From Clonostachys chloroleuca (taxonomy: Eukaryota > Ascomycota > Sordariomycetes > Hypocreales > Bionectriaceae): 64,000 nt of DNA. Positions within the stretch are counted from its first letter, which is position 1, and every line of letters begins with the position of its first letter. Below, in pieces: positions 35,500-46,213 of the stretch. A program made the translations under genes and the position numbers. The notes under the pieces are model-generated. The model made no database searches. It was not told the origin of the DNA and saw only the letters and a list, made by a program, of their open reading frames with translations. Location of the stretch: NCBI GenBank assembly GCA_037952775.1, contig JBANAY010000003.1:18290001-18354000 (forward strand), given 5' to 3'.

Positions 35500-37136
35500 T
35501 GTCCCCCTCCCTCGGGAGCTCAGTCGACCAACACACACCATCGCACTCAGCTTCCTCTCCCACACCCGGAATTCCATCGCTGGACGACTCCTTGCACTCT
35601 CCCCTTGTTCTCTCTTTTCGATACCGCTGGCTGGCAATCTTCTGAGCATCGGACCATTGCAGCTACTAGCCCATTTCGGACTCTCCCCCAGTGCCTGGTC
35701 GCCCTCGAGTTTTCCGTCGCCACACGCTGTGCACAGGACATAGCTTGCCTGCTTACTTGCCCACATCCCAAAAAAACCGACCTTACATTAGCATTTCCAG
35801 ACCCATCCGTCATCACCGTTGATCGCGACGGCTGTTATTCCCCACAGCCATTGCTCACTGCTCACCTTTTCGCCCACCTCCGGACGGTGCCACGGCTGCT
35901 GGGTTCTGCTGTCACCATTCTTTTGGGCCACTTTCCAACAGGCCCTGATTTCTACTTAGGTGGCGTAGGCCCTCCCTCCCATCTTGCCGACCTCCCCTTT
36001 ACTCATCCTTCAATTCCAATCGTCCTGGCGGCGACCATTTTATTTTTCTTCAATTCTTTTTTACTGTCCTGGTGACACAATCGTTAATTCAACTCCCTTT
36101 TTTTGTGTTTTTTTTTTATTATATCGCATTCCTTTCTTTTCAAGCAATACTCTGGATAGTTTGCTTCATATAAAACAATCGGCTGGTCCCGGGTTTCTTC
36201 TTAGTGTTTAATACTTGCCAATTCCGGTCGTCGACCACACCAGCAGCAACGATATCTCAAACAGCATCTGCTTCAGATTTCGAGTTGTCAATTGAGAGGA
36301 TTTTTCGCTTCCAGAAGAGATCCTTCCGACAAAACAGTTAACCAATCCGCTTCAAACGATTCCAAGCCACTATTGCCTAGCTGCAAACCATCGCCAACCC
36401 CGAACTTCGGAAGTCAACTCCCTGAAACGGCTAAGAAGGTAGACGGCGTCTAGCTTCCCGTTTGTGAACTCTGTCCGACCGACTCATTCTTGTTGGACGA
36501 CCTGATTGACTCGTGTGCCTGAGTTATTTTTCTGACTCGGTTTATTTTTTCTTTTTCTTTTGCGTGCATCGCCATCATCTTTGCCCAGAAAGCAGAGAGG
36601 AGAAGCAAGCAAGAAAAGACAAGAAAAGGGTAATTGAAATTGCTGGTACCTGCGCCCAGCACTCGTCAGCCACAACAGCCGACGACAGCACACACGCAAT
36701 TCGGACCCGTTGAACGATCCGGACCCGCCAAGCCACTGTGGAATTTTCCCGCGTCCAGGCCAGCTGGTGATCGACATTTCAGGCGACTGAACATTCTGGA
36801 CCCCTGCCGGTCTCTCCGTCACCCCGCCCCTCCTAGTGGTCATTCCCTACGTTCCGCATTCGCACTCCCTGAACTGTGGCACCTGCCAGCTCAGCCTCGT
36901 GCAGACTCTTGAACGTAACCCACGCTACACACCCCTTCGCACGCCAGGCGTCTGATACATCAGCGCATTATTGGCTTTCGTGTCTTCGCTCCTGACACAT
37001 TGTATCTCAAGTTGTGCACACACTCCCGTGCCCTTTTCTCCAAGTACTCCTCCGCACTTGGACAAAAGCCTCCCGCCTCCCGTCACTTACACGGATCTTC
37101 TACACCCAATCCTCACAATCACACAAACCGCCCGTC
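35500..37136 (+). promoter_or_regulatory. Putative promoter and long C/T-rich leader of the PCL cyclin gene
   Basis: From about 35500 the plus strand turns markedly C/T-rich and stays so to the cyclin start codon, with T-runs near 36095-36120 and 36540-36560. A TATA-like CATATAAAACA lies at about 36168-36178. The composition suggests a long transcribed leader. Several short upstream reading frames are present, but I cannot show that they are translated. Confidence 0.35.
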
Positions 37137-38173
37137 ATGGCTTCCAGACAAATCTCCATCGACGAGCTCAACAAGACCGCTCTCGAGCACTTCGTCTACC
37201 AGCCCGTCAACCGTGAGATGATCTCTTATCTCGCCCAGGCCGCTCACAACGTCATCATCTGCGATCCCGTCCCTCCCAGGACCCAGCTTCCTCCCTCCCC
37301 TCCCGGTACCCCAGAGTCTAGAAACGAGGAGCCTCAACTGCCATCCCTCGAGGAGTTCATCACTCAGCTTGTTGTCTCCTCCAACGTTCAGGTTCCTACT
37401 CTCATGTCCAGCCTGGTCTATCTCCACCGCCTCAAGTCTAAGCTGCAGCCTCAGGCTCGAGGTATCCGATGCACCGCTCACCGCATCTTCCTGGCCGCTC
37501 TCATCCTGTCTGCAAAGTACCTCAACGATAGCTCCCCCAAGAACAAGCACTGGGCCAGCTACACCAACATGGCTACTGACTACTACCACTTCGGCTTCAA
37601 CCGACAGGAGGTCAACACCATGGAGAAGCAGCTCCTCTTCCTCCTCGAGTGGGACCTGAGGGTCTCCGAGCAGGACCTGTACCGTGAACTGGATTACTTC
37701 TTGTCCCCTCTGCGCCGCAAGATCAGCGACCGCCATGCTCGCAAGATGGCCGAGCGCGAGGACAAGCGCAGACAGGAGGAGCTCCACGAGGCCGCTCGTC
37801 GGTACCCCAGCCCTCCTCGCTCGCGATATGGCGCTTCCATGCACTCCAGGTCTGCTAGCGGTGACTCCATGGGCGCACCCCCCGATCTGGCCTACAGCAG
37901 CGATGCTAGCTCTTACGACTCTGATGACAACGACAACTCGTCTCGTGCTAGCTCGCCTGAATACGACAGCCCCCGGCCAGTTTCGACTCTCCAGTCGAGA
38001 TTGTTATGGATTACGATGTGGGCAAGACCCACGGCCACGAATCTGGTATGCTTCCTTATGAGATCACGGCCGACCAGTACCACCAAATGCAGAGTGAGGA
38101 GTCTAAGAAGCGTGCTCCCCCAGTTGTCAAGCGCAGCGTTCTCGGACGCATCTTGGGCACTGGCCGCTACTAG
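37137..38173 (+). CDS. PCL1/2-type (PHO85-class) cyclin; frame broken by one base at a C run
   Basis: PCL cyclins activate the PHO85-type kinase in G1 and in polarity or nutrient control. The start is MASRQISIDELNKTALEHFV at 37137; an earlier in-frame Met at 37014 lies in leader-like sequence. The cyclin box spans about residues 50-185, with LPSLEEFITQLVVSSNVQVP, TLMSSLVYLHRLKSKL, RCTAHRIFLAALILSAKYLN, and NTMEKQLLFLLEWDLRVSEQ. A basic helix and a Ser-rich acidic tail follow. In the literal frame the last 66 residues are atypical. From about 37991 a one-frame-back reading gives DSPVEIVMDYDVGKTHGHES and ends KRSVLGRILGTGRY with a stop at 38171-38173. One extra C at 37970-37974 connects the two, giving 345 aa. 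The C-terminal KRSVLGRI..GTGRY is similar to the tails of related PCL cyclins as I recall them. The gene lies 6.7 kb downstream of CDK1 on the same strand, which is not its expected kinase partner. Confidence 0.8.
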
Positions 38174-41100
38174 CCGATGAAAATTCAGTTTTCATGACTA
38201 CCTGCAACCTCAATTCTGCATTAAAGTACAAAAAAAGCAAGGCGTTTTTGGGATATCCTGGATTTTGTTAATAGCGCCGCCCCCCTCGAGGGATAGGCGC
38301 GCAAGCTATCTTTTTTGTTTGGCATTTAAAGGTGTTTTTACGTGTGTGGCTTTACCCCCCTACCAACTCTTGATACAATTTTTCCTTTGTCTACAAATGA
38401 GTGTCTACATGACCTGTACTTTGCCGGGTGCGGCGTTTAATTGTTTTGGATACCAGCGAGACGGGCGTAGAGAAGCCTGATCTTGGTCAGTTTGAGCATT
38501 GTTTTAGCTTTCATTCTTGTGGATAGTACCAGCTACGAAGGGGGAGGTGTATTGACTGCACCTCCCAATGATAGAATGTGCAATGATTCCAGCATTAGAC
38601 AGACGGCTTGAAACTTATCGGTCTCAAAGTCACCCTCTATGAGAGATAGATTGTGATAAATAATGCAATAACGGATTTGGTTACACTTAATTTTTTCTTC
38701 TTATTGCGGTGTCTTGCCCCTCCCTGTGACAATGATATGACAAGTGACAGCAAATGATATAGTTGATCACACACGCCCCCCCTGTGATGCTGGTGAAATG
38801 AACCCGAAGTGATTGACGACAAACCTTTGAAACCTGGACCCGGAGCTCTCTTTCATGCGTGCACACTCATAACCACGTAAACGCATGAACTGACCTTTCC
38901 CAACGGCGGGTACATGTGGGGGGTTCAGGTTGGTCAAGGATCCGGCCACCGCGCCCAAGATCACGTTTGAGGGCTGTTTGGTATCCGGGTATCCCTGGTG
39001 AGGCGAAAAGGTATCGGGCCGTGACGCAAGCAGTACGTGTCTCGTCGCTGATGGGATTAATTGGGCACTAATAAGTCACCTTCTAATTTTTTGATGGTAG
39101 GCAGCAGCATATGCATGTCTTACACCGAGGGCTGGGTGATGAGGGTCTCGGTTTCGGATTGGGGACGTGGGGGGAAATGATCAGCTCACATTTGAGGCTG
39201 GGGCGGTCTGTCTTCTTCAACGATGGCAGGTTGTCAGATGAAATGAGGAAGAGTCAGACTGAGATGGGGGTGATTGACGTGAAGGTTGGACGGGGCAACC
39301 GGGAGGGTTTCTGTTCGGTGACACAGCAGATCATCGCACTAATTACCGGGAGATCGGTTGGCTGTCGACGCCGCACGGTTGGGAGAGGACGATTGAAACG
39401 AGGTGGGATTAAGTTGCGACCTTTGGTCCGTGTCGGCCGCGGTGGTTGTAGATTACACCGAGCTTGGAAGCGTGGCAGGTTATTTTGTTGCAACCAGATA
39501 TGTTCTGGTGTGACATGTCTCCCTGGGTCTATAGTTCAAACCGGGGTGACAGAATCACCTTTCATCAATAGCAAGTTCTTGAACGTGATGCGTTGGCCAA
39601 GGGAAATCTAAGCCCGCGTGTCACAGGGAAAGGTGAAATGATCATTTACGGAAGGGTTCGTATAGTGAGGCTCAACGACTTGTCTTTAGCAGTGAACCCA
39701 GATGCATGAGAGCTAGACAGACGGACAGGCGAGATGACTGTGTTACCATTGTCGAGAAGATTAAATTATATTATCAGTGCCCGCTTTCTATATTAACACC
39801 TTTGGTGAATTGGATTTGTAATTAATTGCTGAAATTGGATTTTGTTGTCTTGTTAACTTGACAACTACAGTACGTGACTTAAGGCGCCATCTCTTGACCC
39901 ATGACAACTCTATCTATTAATACCGAACACCCCAAGACACTTTGCAGCGGTTACAATCTGGCACCTAGTCGGCATGGATAGCTGAGACCGGTAATGTGCA
40001 TTGGACGGCTGCCTGAAGCCAAATTTTGCCGCTTTGTTTTCTTGTTGCTCTCGCTGGGCTGCCTTGCACGGCTCACAATGCCAGGTCGGCCAACTTCCAG
40101 CTACTACCTTCCATGATACTCCAATGTGAGGCAAGGGACGCGCAATAGCTGCGATAGCTAAGGTTGGATTCCAAGCCTCTCTTCTCAGCTGAACCTGGGT
40201 TCGTTGTAGCTCAGCCCCATAGCCTCCAACACCGTCATCGTTGTCTCCCTTGCTGAGGACACCAGAGTACGACGATACGCTGCGCCGTGGGCTGTCTGCC
40301 TTCGGTGGAGCTGCCTTTCCGGATCGCTGCTTTCCGGATGCAAGATCATGGGGAAATTGGGCAGTTCTTTAGCTCTAGACGAACTGCCTTGCGCATGCCA
40401 ATTTTAGAAATTGAGCTGTGCTTAATGCTTAGCCCGCTGCGGCTACGTCATCGTCACCCGCAAGCTTCAGGGCCCACCCACGAAGCTACAGCCTTGTACA
40501 GCCCTAACTTGTTCCTGGCCAGGAACCGAAGGCGCTATTATCCATCTGCCGAGCACGTATCCCGTAATCGCCTCCACATTCTCCGTCACCATCCGTCTCT
40601 GCTCAGCACCAGGCTCAGCCACGCCACTGTTGCGTCGCCAATCGGGCTTCGCCAGCGTGACTGGGTCGATGTCATCCCCCATGCTAGCCTTAGTCGAGAA
40701 ATCAGATGCGTATAGCTTCCCGCAAGAGGCGTCTCGGGTCATAGCATTCCCCCGCTTCCCGAAGCACCGCCCGGCTCCTGGCCCTGACTGCGATGGCTAC
40801 CTATGTAACTTCAAGGTTGCTCATAGCCCCAAGTCCGCGGGGCGCCTTCGCCGCTTGGCCGGATTTCCTAATTCCGTTGCCGTGTTCGTACAGATGACGG
40901 TGTGGAAGGCTGAGGTTCTCATCATGCACAAGTAGATAATCGCATTGGCATTGTTAGGCACACGCCGTTAAGATGGAAGATGAACCCGCCGCCGCCTAGG
41001 AAGATAAGACCTGGCCCTATAGGCATTCGATTGGACCGCTTGTCACTCATGCCATAGCTATCCTTTGATCTTACCTGGGGATAGTGGCTCATGATGTATC

Positions 41101-41257
41101 TAGCGAAAGCAAAGCCAAGCGCAATATGTGATTGCCCTGAAAAAATGCATTGTATTATACACACTAATAGATTGCCTTCGTGAATAGATGCTCTTTAAGA
41201 TATTGCTGACCAAGTAAATTCTTGTACAAACTGGTCGTGACCATTTCCTGCTCTTGA
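38174..41257. other. 3.1-kb intergenic region
   Basis: The first few hundred bases fit the cyclin 3' untranslated region. The stretch 39750-39870 is clearly AT-rich. A 166-codon open frame at 39111-39611 has no family similarity, no splice sites and an Arg/Gly-rich random-looking composition, so I do not call it. No RNA gene or transposon is recognisable. Confidence 0.4.
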
Positions 41258-42330
41258 TTAGAGCTTCGATGGGATCGGCCACTGCCCTCGCGGTAGAGCA
41301 CCTCCATCATCAACCCTCTCCCTGATCCTGGATTCAGTGTACTATTTCCTGTCAGTGTCATCGCTACTTTCGTTCTTTAGATTATGCTTACATTAGCCCC
41401 AGCACTCTGCAGGCTCAAGAATCTTGGTCGCGTAGCAAGTGGTCCATCCGGGCGGCCATCATAGAAGCCGTTTTGTTTCCAGTCGCCATGGCGAAGGGCA
41501 TCTTCATCATCGAAATCCTCGACGTACTCGTACCTTCGGCGCTCTTCGTCCATGCGGATGGGAGGACGTCCATGATCAGATTCAACAACGTGTCTCTCAA
41601 ACCGCTCGTCCCGGCGGATGGGATGGCGTCCATGATCAGATTCAACAACGTGTCTCTCATACCGCTCGTCACGGCGATCATCACGGCGTCCGGCGTCGAT
41701 GTGAACATCAACATGATTTGACGTATGTCTTACGCCTCTCCCATCTTCTCTCCGATGCTCCAAGCTCCCTCTGCGATCCTCCGAGGCCTCCTTGCCCTTC
41801 TTCGGAACCCCCTCGAACTCGCCAAGCCAACCGATGACTTCCATTATCCCTTCTCTCGCCATCGCAAGCTCCATCTGCCTATGAGCCAGCTTCTCGCGCT
41901 CATGGAGCACCCACCAGAGCCTCGTGGGAAGACCCATCCACGGCCCCGCGTCGGCGACCTTGCTCGTGTACTTGGTCATCCCCTTGATGGCGTCGTGCAC
42001 CCCGCGGATCAACGACTGGACATATAGAGTCTTCTCCCTGTTCTCGCGCATCCCGTCCTGGACCGACTTCAGCGCCATGAGACGCTCCGCTTCGGCGAGG
42101 TCTACCTTGACGCGCTCGACGAGACGGACGTACACTGCATTCTCGCTTCGCACCTCAAACAGCGCCTTGCACTTTACGAGGAACTCGGCGATTTTCCACG
42201 ATGCGCCGATCGCAGCGGCGGCACCGCCGATAGAGAGGGCGCCGATTCCGAGGCTTTCGAGGACGGGGTGGTTGAAGCTGCCGCGCCCGTGCCCGTGCCC
42301 GTGCCCGTACTTGTCGCCGTGCCGCGACAT
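41258..42330 (-). CDS. Unrecognised helical protein with a tandem 20-residue repeat, next to the NLR gene
   Basis: I do not recognise this protein. It starts MSRHGDKYGHGHGHGRGSF, with a His/Gly-rich N-terminus. A Gly/Ala-rich hydrophobic stretch follows (ESLGIGALSIGGAAAAIGAS), then about 130 residues of amphipathic helices (YVRLVERVKVDLAEAERLMA, WWVLHEREKLAHRQMELAMA). The C-terminal third is charged and disordered and contains two near-identical copies of DERxERHVVESDHGRxPIR. A GTAAGC donor and a 50-bp intron (41342-41391) lead to a short last exon (41258-41341), for a total of 340 aa. Without splicing the frame ends at 41377. The helical N-terminus is only loosely like the HeLo-type domains found beside fungal NLR genes, a weak resemblance. 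It lies 237 bp downstream of the NLR gene on the same strand. Confidence 0.55.
41557..41676 (-). repeat. 60-bp tandem duplication within a coding region
   Basis: Two head-to-tail 60-bp units (41557-41616 and 41617-41676) differ at about four positions. Each encodes 20 residues of the charged motif DERxERHVVESDHGRxPIR. The high identity indicates a recent duplication or homogenisation. Confidence 0.92.
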
Positions 42331-42567
42331 CGTTGATGGTGGGCCGTCGTGGTGGTAGTATCGCCAAGCTCGGATTGACTTTGGTGGGATCGGAAATAGG
42401 TCTTAATGCTGCGGAAGAAGGGCAGAAACATGCAACGTTGTTTGAAATCTAATCTAGTGGCTGGGCATTTCCAGCTGATCCGTGTTTGTTGACATCAGGG
42501 GTCTACATCTCGCGCTAGTCCAAATACAGACAGCTGCAAACCTACATCCTGAGGTGCTGCGATGTCA

Positions 42568-45500
42568 CTATTCATGCTTAGAGAGGATGAGGCCATAGCC
42601 AACCCCGGCAAGTAGCGGTGGCCAACCATATTGAACAGTGGCACCATACTTGACTAGTAGCCTTTCCACTGCCTTATGGCCCTGGCTAGTTGCAACTGCG
42701 AGTGGCGTCTCGCCGTTCTTATTAGCCTTGTTGATAGATGCGCCATTCTCAATGAGCAGCTTCACTACTGTTGCATGACCTCTGCTAGCTGCGGCTGTAA
42801 GCGGTGTCTGGATGGAGTGTCCATACTCATTAATAGACACGCCATTCTCAATAAGCAGCTTTACTACTGCGATATAGCCTCTGCTAGCTACAGCTGTAAG
42901 CAGAGCCTGGCCATTTTCCTCGAGCTTTTCGATAGATGCACCATATTCAATAAGCAGCTTTACAGTTGCTGTATAGCCTTTGCGAGCTGTATATAAGAGC
43001 GGTATCTGATCGTGCCAATCAGACTTATTAATAGATGCGCCATTCTCAATGAGCAGCTTTACTATTGCTGTATAGCCTTGACCAGCTGCCTCTAGAAGTG
43101 GTGTCGGTTTATTGAAACCAGTCTTATCAATAGATGCGCCATTCTTAATGAGCAGCTTCACTACTCGCTCATAACCCTTGCTGGCTGCAACAAAGAGTGG
43201 CGTCGGGCCCTGGCAGCTCATCACCGCGTCACGGCCTCTTCTAACCGCGGCAGGCAGTTCCGTCCATTGGCCGGCGAGTAGCCTCATTATCACATCGCCT
43301 TCTTGGGCCCTGTGTCTCACTGACAAGAGAGGACCTAGGCCAACGTCATCTCTGATACTATGGTCGACTCTAGCACCGTGGTCAATGAGCAGCCTCGCTA
43401 CCGCCTCGTGACCTTGGGCAGCCGCAATCCACAGCGGCGTCTGACCATTACTGGCTTCTGCATCTATCTCAGCCTCTGCTATCTCTCCTACAAGCTCGTC
43501 AAGACCTAAGTAGGCTAGAAGATGCAACGCAACTATGTCTTGTGTCAGGCTTTGGGTATACCCTTCCCAACCAACCACGTTTTCCCTGATGGACAATGCC
43601 TGGAAAGGTCCCTGGATATGCGCGGTTTGCTTTAGTAATAGCAATGCATAGTTGAATTGCCGAGAATCTCGGGTATGTTGGCTCCAGTAATGAGCAGCAT
43701 AGCGATACAATGGATAGTTCTGTATACGTTCTTCATATTCTTGATCGGTAGCGCAATGCCCTGACGCAAAGGCGTCAAAGCATTGGTAGGTAATGCAGGT
43801 ACGCGCAATATTGCTCTCAGCATTTGGCAAGAACTCCGCTCGCTTCTTTTCCAGAAAGGTCTGGGCTGTTAAATGGACCAACTTCACGACTCGGCTGGCT
43901 TGATCGATACTAACAAGCCCAGCACAGAACGAGATTACATCCTGGAGATCTGGGATGTCACCTTTATCTATAGCTCTTGCGCTGGGTTCGGCAGCAAGTG
44001 CATGCTCAAGTTCGGAAACGGATAGCTCTCTTTTCGCAAGAGAAACCCACGATAGCAGTCTCTTGGCATAGGTCAGCCTGTCGCTCTTCTGTGACTCAAT
44101 TCGTTCAATAGCAGCGTCGTAGGCCTCGGAATATGCGTCTGGGTTTGTCCCAAACTCGCTTATGGCCTTCTTGATGCTATTCGAGGTTACCTTATCTTGA
44201 ATAGCGTCCATGTAGAGTTTTGCGAGCAAGAACCTGTATTGGTGAGCCCAGGCGTGATTAGGATTACTGACGATATACGTACATTCCATTGACGATCTCC
44301 TGAATCTTGTCCTCAATGGCCCTTTGAAGGTCGATGTCCTGCTGTACAAAGCTAGAAAATCTTGAAATTCGGTTATCAAGGTACGCTTGAATATCCTCAT
44401 CGCGGGCGTGCAACTGGACCAGTGTGCTGTCTTTGAAGGATGGTATTTTTCGGACTTCAGGGAGAGGTCTTGAGGTTGCAAGAACATTGACTGCGTAAAC
44501 TTCTTGCAGCTCTTGAATCTCCTGCAGATACCTACTTCGGCAGTCATCAGGCCCGATGCATTCATCCAGAGCATCGATAGCGATGAAAACCCTAAGATAG
44601 GATGCAACAGTTGACCTTAGAAGCCGGCGGGTCTCTTCTAGTGTAGGCTGTGTTTGTCTGGATTTTTGCTCATCGTATAGGGACTTTACGGCTTCTGGAA
44701 GAAGGGCCCGGGTTTGAAGTAGCTGCCGTAGCATGGTTTTGAGTAGATTCTCGACCGTCTGAGTCTCCTCCCTTTTGTAGTTGCAATATATATAGGCTAT
44801 GCCGCTTCCCTTCTGAGATCTGTCGAGATCATCCACGATAACAGATGCCATGATGGTCTTGCCGGCTCCGGGCATACCCTCGCAATAGAGCGTTTTCCCC
44901 CTGTTGTTTACCCAGTCATGATACTCTTCAGTTTCGAGAAGCCACTCGCTAGTTTTCGGAAGCCGCTTGTTGCGAATATCGCTGTGCTCATTATCCAGTG
45001 TAGGACACTTTGCTTAACCGCATTAATTTGAATGGCACTGACTTGAGCCACTGCGTCCTTGATTTCCATCACATCTTTTTAGTTACATTAGTTATTGTCT
45101 AATCTAATCATAAGGTTTAAGGCATGTGACATTAGAGATGTTGAAAGGTAGGTCGAGAATTATTTGGAAGAGAAGAAGCTACTAAAATATTCGTGCAAGG
45201 GTGTTCAATTATGAAGACGAACCTTGAGCCATCGACTGGATCAGAGGAGCCTCAGCCTCGATCTTATTTGGTGGAATGATACTGAGGAGTTCTTTAGCAT
45301 AGGCAGCCGCCGCCATGGATGCGTAGCCCTGCCACTGCTTGGACTTATGTGTGTCGCAGTAGTCGGAAATACCACGAATGACAAGACAAGGGAAATGATT
45401 CATAAGACCAGCAGCTTCCATTTCAAAGCATAGAATCTCCCTATGTAGTGCCAATTTGTCTCGGAGCTGTGCATCCTTCAATAGTTGATTTCCAGAAGCG

Positions 45501-46213
45501 ATCAATCCGTAATGGATGATTGGGTTATCCTCGTCTTCAGCTCGTTCTGTCCGAGAGATCAAGTTACCGCTGTCATCGCCGCAGACCACTGTACAACTGT
45601 CATTATCACTCCCCGCATGAGTAAAAGAAGACTTGTAAAGCCTGTCAGTACTCCTGTCTGGTTGTTTGTACTCTTTCCGAAGCCTCGTATTGTTTTGGAC
45701 GATTGCTTCAATGGCCTCATGGATTTGATGACCTTTTCTTTTGTGCTTCGTCCGCAGTGCCTGTATTGCGTTCAAAAGAATCATGGGAGGTTGGTTCAAG
45801 AACCCAGTCGTAGCAAACTCTTCGTCCTGTTTCTTCTTCCCATAGTCGTGTTGGAACACGCCGCCGCTACTGAGGCCTGCGGAACTGACAACGACATCAC
45901 CCAACCGTATATCATGAGTGGCACTGGGCACTCCGCCACCTACGCCCACCAACAGGCCGATTTTGACATTCGGGAAGCTGTGAGCCATGTCCCTGGCAGC
46001 ATTGGCAGCGTTTACAAGCCCGTATTGTTTATGCGGCAGGGCAGCGATAACGACGTTGTGCTTCCCGATCCGACCCAGGGTATAGATGTTGTTATCATTT
46101 TGTTGGACGGATTCTGGACCCTCGTGCTCCTCATCGAGAATTTCTTGAGCAGCCACGTTCTCCGTTTCCGTAGCACAGATCCATCCAACGGTATAATCAT
46201 TGCGATTTGGCAT
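42568..46213 (-). CDS. NLR-like STAND protein: PNP_UDP-type nucleoside phosphorylase domain, NACHT, ankyrin repeats
   Basis: Fungal NLRs are nucleotide-switch receptors linked to self/non-self recognition and programmed cell death. Exon 1 (45223-46213) encodes a phosphorylase-like effector domain of about 330 residues, with KIGLLVGVGGGVPS, IRLGDVVVSSAGLS, CFEMEAAGLMNHFPCLVIRG and SDYCDT. After a 148-bp intron (45075-45222) comes a linker (DVMEIKDAVAQ) and a NACHT domain. Walker A is GMPGAGKTI and Walker B is VFIAIDALDEC, with LATSRPLPEVRKI as the sensor region. A 49-bp intron (44234-44282) joins NGM to FLLAKLYMDA. A helical region leads to about seven ankyrin-type repeats (GYTAIVKLLIENGASINKSD). 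One more very short intron is needed at 45008-45042 or 45008-45051 to keep the linker in frame; both give 1134-1137 aa. The boundaries of that one are unresolved. The repeats are moderately, not highly, similar. PNP domains in some bacterial immune systems destroy ATP; whether this one does is inference. Confidence 0.85.

Noticed and set aside
31275..36075. Open frames of 100-210 codons (for example 31275-31718, 34485-35117, 35497-36075)
   Set aside because: They have no family resemblance or splice support, and several frames overlap one another as in noncoding GC-rich DNA.
37119..37844. 241-codon open frame antisense to the PCL cyclin
   Set aside because: Shadow of a biased coding strand; no recognisable domain.
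39111..39611. 166-codon open frame in the region after the PCL cyclin
   Set aside because: Random-looking Arg/Gly/Val composition and no homologous motif.
41164..41361. Alternative last exon for the repeat protein next to the NLR
   Set aside because: Joining it needs a 43-bp intron and a phase that does not match the GTAAGC donor; the 50-bp intron fits better.
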